A stretch of DNA of 32,002 bases, taken from contig DKUJ01000030.1 in the NCBI GenBank assembly GCA_002490635.1, forward strand, positions 1-32,002, read 5' to 3'. The first letter of the stretch is position 1, and the number at the start of each line of letters is the position of its first letter. Source of the DNA: Porphyromonadaceae bacterium UBA7207. Its GTDB lineage: Bacteria > Bacteroidota > Bacteroidia > Bacteroidales > Muribaculaceae. This document shows, piece after piece, positions 7,068 through 15,079 of this stretch. The notes beneath the pieces are model-generated. The model was not told where the DNA came from. It saw nothing but the letters and a program-made list of their open reading frames with translations, and ran no database searches. Both the position numbers and the translations under genes were made by a program.

Positions 7068-7388
7068 TGTGTGTTGAGGTGAAGTGAACAGGATGAAATC
7101 AATTATAAAACGCGCCTACACCACATGTTATTGTAGCATCCATGTTATTTTTTTCAATCCCTGATGAGAAAAATTATTGCCTTTGCAGGTGTTAAAAATT
7201 TCCAAAGCGAAGAACAATACACCACACAGCGATTGCCGGTCGGGATAAAATTATTATTTTTGCAACTAATTGGCGCCAATAGAAGTGCCGATTCCGCATA
7301 GTATCTTAACGATAAACCAATTTATAAACCCGTTAACCCCCAATCTGCCTATAGCATACCTCTACTCAACCAAGCAAAAGAACAGGAA
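7068..7388. other. Intergenic region between divergent small gene and sigma factor
   Basis: These 321 AT-rich bases contain no gene. I recognise only the sigma-factor promoter (7233-7262) and a weak candidate -7 box for the minus-strand small gene (7100-7107). The sigma-factor leader would be about 120 bases, with no strong hairpin that I can see. Confidence 0.6.
7233..7262 (+). promoter_or_regulatory. Promoter of the sigma-factor gene
   Basis: TTG (7233-7235), a 19-base spacer and TATTTTTG (7255-7262) match the housekeeping Bacteroidota promoter. The ECF sigma gene therefore appears to be at least partly under the primary sigma factor. Confidence 0.7.
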
Positions 7389-7982
7389 ATGCAAAATCAC
7401 ACCACCCTCACCGACGAACAGTTGGTGTCGGCATACGCCGCAGGCGACAACAACGCGTTCGACCAATTGCTCAAACGCCACAAAGCGCGGCTCTTCAACT
7501 TCATTCTCTCGATGGTCAAGGACAGCGACCTCGCCGACGATATCTTTCAGGAGACATTCGTCAAAGCCATCGTAACCATCCGTCAGGGACGCTACAACGA
7601 CCAAGGCAAATTCATCGCGTGGATATACCGCATAGCCCGCAATCTCATTATCGACTCATACCGCCAGGACAAAGTGGAGAATCAGCTATCGACCGATGAC
7701 GAAAACGGAGTGAATCTACTGAACCGCAGCGAATTCAGCGAAGGAACCGTAGAAGACACCCTTATAGGCATGCAGATCGAGGAAGACCTGCGCGCTCTGG
7801 TGACCGAACTGCCCGAAAGCCAGCGCCAGGTTGTGGACATGCGATTCTACCAGAATCTGTCGTTCAAGGAAATAGCCGCGCTCACCGGCGTGAGCATCAA
7901 CACCGCACTGGGCCGGATGCGCTATGCCATCCTCAACCTGCGCCGAATGGCAAGGGAACGCTCGGTGAGCCTCATCAAATAA
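7389..7982 (+). CDS. ECF-type RNA polymerase sigma factor
   Basis: The 197-residue protein has only the two domains of extracytoplasmic-function sigma factors. Sigma region 2 (about residues 24-92, with DLADDIFQETFVKA and FIAWIYRIARNLIIDSYR) contacts the -10 DNA and core polymerase. Region 4 (about 135-187, LPESQRQVVDMRFY...SFKEIAALTGVSINTALGRMRYA) is the -35-binding helix-turn-helix. No anti-sigma gene is adjacent; the next gene, 34 bases downstream, encodes an FtsX/LolE-like permease. It belongs to the RpoE/SigW-like class common in Bacteroidales, and the regulon cannot be read from the sequence. PorX in Porphyromonas acts through an ECF factor (SigP), but nothing here shows that this is the counterpart. 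Confidence 0.92.
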   Translation: MQNHTTLTDEQLVSAYAAGDNNAFDQLLKRHKARLFNFILSMVKDSDLADDIFQETFVKAIVTIRQGRYNDQGKFIAWIYRIARNLIIDSYRQDKVENQLSTDDENGVNLLNRSEFSEGTVEDTLIGMQIEEDLRALVTELPESQRQVVDMRFYQNLSFKEIAALTGVSINTALGRMRYAILNLRRMARERSVSLIK

Positions 7983-8016
7983 CAGATAACAGCGGAAAAC
8001 CGGCTACAGACAATCC

Positions 8017-9264
8017 ATGTCGTTAAGTTACCGAATATCCCGCCGGCTGCGCCTGTCGAAAGGCGCAAGCGGGCGCACAGGGGTCGCCATTGCCATAACC
8101 GGCGTGGCCCTGGCGCTTATTGTCATGGAGCTCACTCTCGCCGTGGTGGTGGGATTCAAGGAGGAAATCAAACGCAAACTCACCGGTTTCGATGCACAGC
8201 TCACCATAGCCCCTGCATATAGTATCGGAAGCGGAGAGGAACTCCAGGCAATCACCGCCGACAGCACCCTCTATTGGCATATACGCCAGGCACTACCCGA
8301 AAATGCCTCCATCGATGCCGCATTGAGGATGCCGGGAATATTGAAAACCGACAACGACTTCGAAGGTGCCATGTTTCTCGCCCGCGACCCCGACGGAGAT
8401 TTCACTTTTGAAAAATCCAACATAGTGGCGGGGGCATGGCCCGATTATTCCGCCGACAGCTGCCGGAACCACATAGTGATATCGGAATCCATGGCATCAA
8501 GCCTCGGGTTGGCAGTGGGCGACAAGGTTTACTCCACATTCGTTGTCAACGGCACCGTAAAGGCCCGCCGCCACACCGTAGCCGGGCTTTACCGCAGCGA
8601 CTTCGGCGACTACGACCGCACTGTTGCATACACCTCTCCGGACCTCTTGCGCAGTGTGGCTTCCTTATCTCCCGTCCAGGCCGGCAGAATCGAAATCCGC
8701 GGACTTGCCGGCAATCTTTCCGACTACGCTCAGGCATTGCAGACCACCCTGCTTGCAGCCGCCTCGACAGGACAACTCGAAGGCTATTATCCCGTGAGCT
8801 GCATAGAACAGACAGGCGCCATTTATTACAACTGGCTGGCACTTCTGGACACCAATGTGATTGTCATTTTCATACTCATGATTGCCGTTGCATCGTTCAC
8901 TCTGGTATCGAGCATGTTCATACTCATTCTGGAACGGGTGCGCACTATAGGCATTCTCCGGGCGCTTGGCGCCGGCAGTTCACTGGTGCGCGATATTTTC
9001 GTGCACATGAGCCTTCGAATAGTCCTTATAGGGCTTGCCATCGGCAATGTCGCAGGCATCGGCCTGACCTTGATCCAGCGAACCTGGCATGTGGTGCCCC
9101 TCAACCCCGAGATGTACTACCTCAGCAGCGTTCCGGCAACTCTCGAACCCTGGGGACTGGTGGCGCTGAACGTGGGTGTGGTGGCCATATCGTGGCTTGT
9201 GCTCGTGGTTCCGGCACGCCTCGCCTCACGAATCGATCCGGCCACGGCTGTGAAATACGAATGA
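8017..9264 (+). CDS. FtsX/LolC-LolE-type ABC transporter permease
   Basis: The 415-residue inner-membrane protein has the MacB/FtsX permease layout. One N-terminal transmembrane helix (about residues 22-46) is followed by a large periplasmic domain (about 47-270). Three C-terminal helices follow (about 275-300, 325-350 and 378-402). The segment after helix 2 (ERVRTIGILRALGAGSSLVRDIF) is the coupling-helix region that contacts an ATPase. This resembles LolC/LolE, which extract lipoproteins for transport to the outer membrane. No ATPase gene (lolD-like) lies beside it, so the partner must be encoded elsewhere. It follows the sigma-factor gene by 34 bases and may share its transcript. Confidence 0.88.
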   Translation: MSLSYRISRRLRLSKGASGRTGVAIAITGVALALIVMELTLAVVVGFKEEIKRKLTGFDAQLTIAPAYSIGSGEELQAITADSTLYWHIRQALPENASIDAALRMPGILKTDNDFEGAMFLARDPDGDFTFEKSNIVAGAWPDYSADSCRNHIVISESMASSLGLAVGDKVYSTFVVNGTVKARRHTVAGLYRSDFGDYDRTVAYTSPDLLRSVASLSPVQAGRIEIRGLAGNLSDYAQALQTTLLAAASTGQLEGYYPVSCIEQTGAIYYNWLALLDTNVIVIFILMIAVASFTLVSSMFILILERVRTIGILRALGAGSSLVRDIFVHMSLRIVLIGLAIGNVAGIGLTLIQRTWHVVPLNPEMYYLSSVPATLEPWGLVALNVGVVAISWLVLVVPARLASRIDPATAVKYE

Positions 9265-9330
9265 CACCGCACTTTTTAGTCTCTGGCTTGTTAATTACAT
9301 AAACGCCGGGCAAAATTGCCCCGAATTCAC

Positions 9331-9338
9331 TATATTTG
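9331..9338 (+). promoter_or_regulatory. -7 box of the rsfS promoter
   Basis: TATATTTG matches TAnnTTTG exactly. No TTTG/TTG element is found at the usual spacing. It overlaps an upstream in-frame ATG (9336), which argues that rsfS starts at 9369. Confidence 0.6.
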
Positions 9339-9368
9339 CTGAAAGTTAAAAACACATCCATCACATAC

Positions 9369-9725
9369 ATGACAACAACCGACGCCATTGGCGACCTGAT
9401 TATAGAAGGAATACGGAACCGCAAAGGACATAACATAACAATAGTGGATCTCAGCGGAATCGAGAACACCGCCGCCAGCAAATTCATAATAGCCGAAGGC
9501 ACATCCACCACACAGACATCATCCATAGCGGAAAGCGTGGAGGAAACAGTGCGTGAGAACTGCGGCGAGAAACCTTTCGGAATCATCGGTGAGAATACCG
9601 GCGAATGGGTAGTTATGGACTACGGCGATGTGTGGGTGCACATCTTCCTGCCCCCCATCCGCGAGCGCTACCGCCTGGAAGAACTGTGGAGCGATGCAAA
9701 AATTATAGAAATCGCCGAATTATAA
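9369..9725 (+). CDS. rsfS: Ribosomal silencing factor RsfS (Iojap/RsfA family)
   Basis: RsfS binds ribosomal protein uL14 and blocks joining of the 50S and 30S subunits, lowering translation when nutrients are short. The 118-residue protein has the Oligomerisation/Iojap domain: ITIVDLSGIENTAASKFIIAEG, then the signature GEWVVMDYGDVWVHIF near the C-terminus. The start at 9369 (MTTTDAIGDL) is preferred over 9336, whose ATG overlaps the promoter -7 box and adds 11 residues not expected in the family. The gene lies 51 bases upstream of ftsH, an order I recall from other Bacteroidota, so the two may be co-transcribed. Confidence 0.95.
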   Translation: MTTTDAIGDLIIEGIRNRKGHNITIVDLSGIENTAASKFIIAEGTSTTQTSSIAESVEETVRENCGEKPFGIIGENTGEWVVMDYGDVWVHIFLPPIRERYRLEELWSDAKIIEIAEL

Positions 9726-9776
9726 TTCCCTCCAATCCCCTCCCCCACCCTTTCTGAACCCATACCCGATTCATAT

Positions 9777-11783
9777 ATGGCTTTTACACCAGCCCCTCAA
9801 AAGAACAAACCCGGCAAAGGCTCCATCAAGTTCAGCCTTTGGTGGATGTATGCCATCGTGTTCCTCTTCATCGGAGGCATTCTGTGGTTCGACAACAGTT
9901 CTGTGAGCAAAGAAGTGAGCTACACTCAATTCGAACAGTACGTAGTCCGCGACCACGGCATCACGCAGATTATTATACAGACCGACAAAAAGCAGGCGGA
10001 AGGCATGCTAACCGACTCCCTGGCACAAGTGATTTTCAACGGTTCCTACCAGAGCACAGGAAACATAAAGGCGAAAGTGATAGCCAACATCTCCTCGGCC
10101 GACAAACTATCCGACCAGATCGAGAAATGGCGCGCCATGGGAGCCTTCAACGGCTCGGTGAAATACGAACAGAGCAGCCCGTTCACCTCCCTGCTGTGGT
10201 CGATTCTGCCCTTCGCCCTCTTCATCGGCGTATGGATTTTCCTTATGCGGCGCATGTCCGGTGCCGGTGGCGGCGGCGCTGCCGGCGGTGGTGGCGGAAT
10301 CTTCAGCGTAGGAAAATCCAAAGCCATGCTGTTCGACAAAAACAACTCCGAGCGCGTGACCTTCCGCGATGTCGCCGGACACTCCGAAGCAAAGACCGAG
10401 ATTGAAGAAATAGTAGAGTTTCTCAAGAACCCAAAACGCTACACCAACCTCGGTGGAAAAATTCCCAAAGGTGCACTGCTTGTAGGCCCTCCTGGAACCG
10501 GTAAGACCCTGCTGGCAAAAGCGGTGGCCGGCGAGGCCGATGTGCCTTTCTTCTCCATGAGCGGCTCCGACTTCGTGGAAATGTTCGTGGGCGTAGGCGC
10601 ATCGCGTGTCCGCGACCTCTTCCGCCAGGCAAAAGAGAAAGCTCCTTGCATCGTTTTCATCGATGAAATCGACGCTGTAGGCCGTGCCCGCGGCAAGAAT
10701 GCCGGAATGGGAGCAAACGACGAGCGCGAGAACACCCTGAACCAGCTCCTTACCGAAATGGACGGATTCGGCAGCAACAGCGGTGTGATTATTCTCGCCG
10801 CCACCAACCGCGCCGACATCCTCGACAAGGCTCTCATGCGCGCCGGACGTTTCGACCGGCAGATATACGTGGACCTGCCCGACCTGCCCGACCGCGTGGA
10901 AATCTTCAAAGTGCACCTCCGCAAGGTAAAGACAGCACCCGGACTCGATATCGATCTTCTGGCACGCCAGACTCCCGGTTTTTCCGGCGCCGATATTGCC
11001 AACGTGTGCAACGAAGCCGCTCTGATAGCCGCCAGACACAACAAAGAGCATGTCGACAAGGATGACTTCAACGCCGCTGTCGACCGCATAATCGGCGGGC
11101 TCGAAAAACGCAACAAAATAACCACCGCCGAAGAAAAACGCTCCATCGCCGTACACGAAGCCGGCCATGCCACAGTCTCATGGCATCTGCAGTTCGGAAA
11201 TCCCTTGGTGAAAGTAACCATCGTGCCACGCGGAAAAGCGCTTGGCGCTGCATGGTACCTGCCCGAGGAGCGCCAGATCACGCCATCACAAGTGCTTCTT
11301 GACGACATTTGCTCCCTCCTTGGAGGACGAGCAGCCGAAGAACTCTTCCTGGGACGCATATCCACAGGCGCAGCCAACGACCTGGAAAGAGTGACCAAAC
11401 AGGCATACGCCATGGTGGTATACTACGGCATGAGCGACAAGCTTCCCAATCTGTGCTACTACGATTCGTCGGGTCAGGACAGCATATTCACAAAGCCGTA
11501 CTCCAACGACCGTGCTCAGATTATCGACCAGGAAGTGAGCCGTATAATCACAGAACAGTACGAACGCGCCAAACAGATTCTGCAACAATACGCAAGCGGG
11601 CACCAGGAACTCGCCGAAACCCTGATAAAACGCGAAGTGATATACACAGCCGACGTGGAACGCATCTTCGGACCGCGCCAATGGAAATCGCGTACCGACG
11701 AACTTTTCGGCGAAAAAAAAGACGAAGGCGAACCCACTCCTCCGCCTATAGATGTAGAAGCCAGCGAAGTTCAGCCAGCATAA
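9777..11783 (+). CDS. ftsH: ATP-dependent zinc metalloprotease FtsH
   Basis: This membrane-bound AAA+ protease extracts and degrades misfolded membrane proteins and short-lived regulators. The 668-residue protein has a first transmembrane helix at about 24-39, a periplasmic domain to about 138, and a second helix at about 140-157. A glycine-rich linker (162-175) follows, then the AAA+ module with Walker A GPPGTGKT (237-244) and Walker B VFIDEID (293-299), and the arginine-finger region. The zinc motif HEAGH is at 460-464. The C-terminus is acidic and proline-rich. Everything needed for activity is present. It ends at the hairpin terminator 11786-11820. Confidence 0.98.
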   Translation: MAFTPAPQKNKPGKGSIKFSLWWMYAIVFLFIGGILWFDNSSVSKEVSYTQFEQYVVRDHGITQIIIQTDKKQAEGMLTDSLAQVIFNGSYQSTGNIKAKVIANISSADKLSDQIEKWRAMGAFNGSVKYEQSSPFTSLLWSILPFALFIGVWIFLMRRMSGAGGGGAAGGGGGIFSVGKSKAMLFDKNNSERVTFRDVAGHSEAKTEIEEIVEFLKNPKRYTNLGGKIPKGALLVGPPGTGKTLLAKAVAGEADVPFFSMSGSDFVEMFVGVGASRVRDLFRQAKEKAPCIVFIDEIDAVGRARGKNAGMGANDERENTLNQLLTEMDGFGSNSGVIILAATNRADILDKALMRAGRFDRQIYVDLPDLPDRVEIFKVHLRKVKTAPGLDIDLLARQTPGFSGADIANVCNEAALIAARHNKEHVDKDDFNAAVDRIIGGLEKRNKITTAEEKRSIAVHEAGHATVSWHLQFGNPLVKVTIVPRGKALGAAWYLPEERQITPSQVLLDDICSLLGGRAAEELFLGRISTGAANDLERVTKQAYAMVVYYGMSDKLPNLCYYDSSGQDSIFTKPYSNDRAQIIDQEVSRIITEQYERAKQILQQYASGHQELAETLIKREVIYTADVERIFGPRQWKSRTDELFGEKKDEGEPTPPPIDVEASEVQPA

Positions 11784-11785
11784 AC

Positions 11786-11820
11786 ACAGAGGCTGTTGCA
11801 AATCCTGCGGCAGCCTCTGT
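11786..11820 (+). terminator. Terminator after ftsH
   Basis: A perfect 10-bp stem (ACAGAGGCTG at 11786-11795, CAGCCTCTGT at 11811-11820) with a 15-base loop starts two bases after the ftsH stop codon. The following CTGTTAT is only moderately U-rich. Confidence 0.7.
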
Positions 11821-11834
11821 CTGTTATCATAGAA

Positions 11835-11842
11835 TAAGTTTG
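11835..11842 (+). promoter_or_regulatory. Candidate -7 box for the methyltransferase gene
   Basis: TAAGTTTG matches TAnnTTTG and lies 10 bases before the ATG at 11853, which would give an almost leaderless mRNA. No clear TTTG is seen upstream at the right distance. Confidence 0.4.
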
Positions 11843-11852
11843 ATTTCTTATC

Positions 11853-13067
11853 ATGGACTGCGAGAATAAATTCCGGGAATTCATATCGGCAAACGCGAAT
11901 GCCGACACTGCCGCGCTACGGCTGAAATATGCAGGCCGCGACTGCGGTTTCGACATGGCTTCCGCACTGTTGCAAATCGATGCGCGCAGGAAGTTCGCCA
12001 CAAAACTGCCCGACACACTTGCCGCATTTCCCGGATTCATGTTTCCGGGCATGCTTGCCGGCGAACAATGCACCTCCGACGCCCTGGCCGCATACCATAG
12101 CTCGCTGGTGCCGCAGGGCGGCTCCGTTGCCGACCTTACCGCCGGACTCGGCATCGACGCCCTGCATATGGCCTCCCGTGCCACGCAGGTTGTAGCCGTA
12201 GAAAGGGATGCAGTTCTTGCCGACACACTGCGCCACAACGCCGCCGGGCTCAAGGCCGACAACCTCGAAGCGGTATGCGACGACTGCCGCCACTTTGTGC
12301 AGGAATGCGTCGAACGCGGCAGACATTTCGATGTGGTATTCATCGACCCCGCCCGCCGAGGGCAGGATGGAAAACGGGTGTTCGCTCTTGCCGATTGCGA
12401 GCCCGATGTCGTGAGCATGCTACCGCAGATACGCTCGATTTGCCGCATGCTTATAGTAAAGGCCTCGCCTATGCTCGACATAAGCGCCACAATCGAGGCT
12501 CTGGAAAACCCGAAGGCTGCCATAGTGCTCGCTACTCCAACCGAGTGCAAGGAACTGTTGATGCTGGTACCTTTCGATTCGGAACAAAGCGGGGAAACCA
12601 TGATAGAGGCAGTGACAGTACATGGCAGGACTGCGAACACATTCGCATTCACGCGCCGTATCGAGGCTGCCGCAGCATCACCGGCCACATCACCGGCCAT
12701 AAAAGCCGGAAACTACATCGCCGAACCGTCGCCCGCCATCATGAAAGCGGCCCCATTCAAACTGCTGTGCGAACGATACAGTCTACGCGGTTTCTCCAAC
12801 AATACAAAGCTTTTCTTCTCCGACAGTCCTACTGACGGATTCCCTGGTTTATACCATCGAGTCATCGAGGTACTGCCCTACTCCTCTTCCGTGATAAAGA
12901 CGCTGGCAAGGCGCTATCCCATTGCCGAAGTGGCGGCACGCAACTTCGGCATGAGCGCAGAAGCGCTTCGTGGCAGGCTGAAAGTGCGCGATGGAGACGC
13001 AGGCGTACGCATCTACGGTGTTACCGCAGCCAATGGCGACCGCCTGCTCATTGTCACTGAAAAATAG
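11853..13067 (+). CDS. Class I SAM-dependent methyltransferase with THUMP-like C-terminal domain
   Basis: The 404-residue protein has an N-terminal helical region (1-85). A Rossmann methyltransferase core carries motif I VADLTAGLGID (92-102), the acidic residue of motif II in VERD (116-119), and a post-motif FIDPARR (163-169). DPxR near motif IV is typical of RNA base methyltransferases. A C-terminal domain of about 110 residues (ending LKVRDGDAGVRIYGVTAANGDRLLIVTEK) looks like the THUMP-like domain of a Bacteroidota methyltransferase group. The substrate is probably RNA, but which RNA and which base cannot be told. Its 3' end overlaps the convergent ATP-grasp gene by 14 bases. Confidence 0.85.
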   Translation: MDCENKFREFISANANADTAALRLKYAGRDCGFDMASALLQIDARRKFATKLPDTLAAFPGFMFPGMLAGEQCTSDALAAYHSSLVPQGGSVADLTAGLGIDALHMASRATQVVAVERDAVLADTLRHNAAGLKADNLEAVCDDCRHFVQECVERGRHFDVVFIDPARRGQDGKRVFALADCEPDVVSMLPQIRSICRMLIVKASPMLDISATIEALENPKAAIVLATPTECKELLMLVPFDSEQSGETMIEAVTVHGRTANTFAFTRRIEAAAASPATSPAIKAGNYIAEPSPAIMKAAPFKLLCERYSLRGFSNNTKLFFSDSPTDGFPGLYHRVIEVLPYSSSVIKTLARRYPIAEVAARNFGMSAEALRGRLKVRDGDAGVRIYGVTAANGDRLLIVTEK

Positions 13068-13920
13068 CCGCAAGACTGCGCATGAATACCGCAGGCAAAT
13101 CCACTCCGCATCCCTCGGGCAGACTGCGGAAGGCGGCATTGCCGTTTACCTCACACACGCAGAAGCCATCATCGGTGAACAGAAGGTCCACCCCACAGAA
13201 AAACAGCCCGAGTGCGTTGGCGGCGGCAGCGGCGAGCGCGGCAACTTCCTCTGACAACGGATACAGGCAGGCTTCGCCCCCCTGTGAATAGTTGGACACA
13301 AAACGGCTGGACGACGAACGCAATACTGCCGCGCGCGCCACACCGTCGACAACCCATACACGCACATCGCGGCCATGGCTGGAAGCCACATACCGCTGCG
13401 CGATGAAACACTGTGCCCCGATGGCATGCACAGCTTCGCCGTATTCCTCCGCATTACGCACCAGAAACACATTGGCGCCTTTGGAACCATCGAGCTGCTT
13501 GACCACCATTACATCATCGCCGAGCATTTCGGCAACCTCGTCGTATCCGACGTCCGACGGCAACCGAAGCGTCTCTGGCGACGGCAATCCCGCGGCGACA
13601 AGCCTCTGGTGAGTCATAATCTTGTCGTGGCTCAGCATCATGGCCTCGGTAGAATTCACAACGTGTACACCCTTTGTCTCGAAATGCCGCGACAATGCGA
13701 AATCATAGCAACGCATAACCACACAGTCAGGCTGCAAAACACCTATTCCAGGCAACACAGCCACCGCTCCGTCGGGAGAATAACGTAGCATGATATCCTC
13801 GGCAAATGCCACATCCAGTTCCATTCCGGCAGACAGGGCAGACGTTCTCCACCATCCGAACGCGTCCGGACCATTGCCCAGCGTGCGGCGTGAAAACACC
13901 ATCAACACTTTCCTGTCCAT
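13054..13920 (-). CDS. RimK-like ATP-grasp ligase
   Basis: The 288-residue protein has an N-terminal pre-ATP-grasp domain (1-95). The ATP-grasp fold follows, with the nucleotide-binding segment DVMVVKQLDGSKGANVFLV (about 135-153), the RDVRVWVV strand, and the metal-binding pair in GVDLLF and CEVNGNAAFR near the C-terminus. RimK-type enzymes add amino acids such as glutamate to protein or small-molecule carboxylates with ATP. No acceptor is encoded alongside, so the substrate is unknown. It is the last gene of the minus-strand operon, 5 bases after the second chromate-transporter gene. It ends inside the convergent methyltransferase gene. Confidence 0.85.
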   Translation of the reverse strand: MDRKVLMVFSRRTLGNGPDAFGWWRTSALSAGMELDVAFAEDIMLRYSPDGAVAVLPGIGVLQPDCVVMRCYDFALSRHFETKGVHVVNSTEAMMLSHDKIMTHQRLVAAGLPSPETLRLPSDVGYDEVAEMLGDDVMVVKQLDGSKGANVFLVRNAEEYGEAVHAIGAQCFIAQRYVASSHGRDVRVWVVDGVARAAVLRSSSSRFVSNYSQGGEACLYPLSEEVAALAAAAANALGLFFCGVDLLFTDDGFCVCEVNGNAAFRSLPEGCGVDLPAVFMRSLAAIFQ

Positions 13921-13925
13921 GGCTG

Positions 13926-14495
13926 TCAGAATATCAGCCAGCCCACAAAACCGGCTGCTGCGATAAGCGCTATAGGATGAATCTTTGTGAACAGCGTGAG
14001 TGCCAGCGCGACAGCTGCCAACGACACACTCTTTACAACATCAGCAGGCACACTGCCGAAATTCGCGGAATTCATGAGCAGCAGAGCCGCAGACGCTATG
14101 AGTCCGATCACCACCGGTCTCAGACCTGCGAATACGCCCTTGAGATACGGATTGTCGCGATGCTTAGCGATATAGTGCCCGATATAGCGCACAAGCAGAA
14201 ACGAAGGCAGAACCACCACAAGCGTGCACAGCAGCGAACCCAGAATACCGAATACCGGCGAAGACAGAGCCGGCGAACTCGCAGCGGGAGCCACATAGCC
14301 TATGTATGTCGCCGAATTGATTCCTATAGGTCCCGGAGTCATCTGCGAAATGGCGACGATATCGGTAAACATACGTTCGGTAATCCATCCCGGCCCCACG
14401 ATTTCATTCTCGATAAGAGCCAGCATGGCATATCCTCCGCCGAAGCCGAAGAAGCCTATCTTGAGATAGCTCCAGATCAGTCGCAGATAAATCAT
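13926..14495 (-). CDS. Chromate transporter family protein, second half-size subunit
   Basis: The 189-residue, highly hydrophobic protein is a single CHR domain. The conserved N-terminal signature KIGFFGFGGGYAMLALIENEIV is followed by the QMTPGPIGINSATYIGY motif and about five more membrane helices. Full-length ChrA has two CHR halves. Here they are separate genes overlapping by 4 bases (ATGA, 14492-14495), a short-chain ChrA pair expected to form a heterodimer. Known ChrA proteins export chromate. In a gut anaerobe the natural substrate could be another oxyanion, which is an inference. Confidence 0.92.
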   Translation of the reverse strand: MIYLRLIWSYLKIGFFGFGGGYAMLALIENEIVGPGWITERMFTDIVAISQMTPGPIGINSATYIGYVAPAASSPALSSPVFGILGSLLCTLVVVLPSFLLVRYIGHYIAKHRDNPYLKGVFAGLRPVVIGLIASAALLLMNSANFGSVPADVVKSVSLAAVALALTLFTKIHPIALIAAAGFVGWLIF

Positions 14496-15079
14496 TTCTC
14501 AAGCTTTTTGCGTGCTTTCCTCACATGCAGGTATCCCACAAGTCCTCCGAGCACGATATACAGAATAGGATTGGACAGAAATGGAATCTTCGACCATATC
14601 AGCAGCGCCACCGCCGCCGGAATCCATGCCAGCCTCCAACCTATGCCAGAGGCACGGGCGGTAGTTACTACCGGAGCTATGATAAGCGCCACAACAACGG
14701 GACGGATACCTTTGAAAATGGCCGAAAGTACAGGATTTCCGGTAATGGTTTCCGGCGTAAGGAACATGGCAATGGCCAATATTATCAGAAAACACGGCAT
14801 GATGGTTCCCGCCGAAGCCGCAAGACTCCCTTTCAGCGAACGCAGTTTGTCGCCTACGACAACAGCTATATTCACAGCCAGTATTCCGGGAAGCGACTGC
14901 GCCACGGCAAGCAGGTCGAGAAACTCGGTACGCTCCAGCCAGTGGCGCTTATCGACAACTTCACGCTCTATGATGCTGATCATGGCCCAGCCCCCGCCAA
15001 AAGTAAATGCTCCGATTTTCGCAAACGTCCAGAACAGGAGCATGCATGAGACTTTTGCCTCGGCCGCTTCAGCTTTCAT
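14492..15079 (-). CDS. Chromate transporter family protein, first half-size subunit
   Basis: The 195-residue membrane protein is one CHR domain with the signature KIGAFTFGGGWAMISIIEREVV and the QSLPGILAVNIAVVVG motif, followed by several hydrophobic helices and a basic C-terminus (RKARKKLEK). It pairs with the downstream half-size protein. Its ATG shares one base with the mutS2 stop codon (TGATG, 15077-15081), so it is translated from the same message as mutS2 and smpB. The two halves are diverged from each other, as expected for an old duplication with antiparallel topology (known for the family; the topology itself is not visible here). Confidence 0.92.
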   Translation of the reverse strand: MKAEAAEAKVSCMLLFWTFAKIGAFTFGGGWAMISIIEREVVDKRHWLERTEFLDLLAVAQSLPGILAVNIAVVVGDKLRSLKGSLAASAGTIMPCFLIILAIAMFLTPETITGNPVLSAIFKGIRPVVVALIIAPVVTTARASGIGWRLAWIPAAVALLIWSKIPFLSNPILYIVLGGLVGYLHVRKARKKLEK

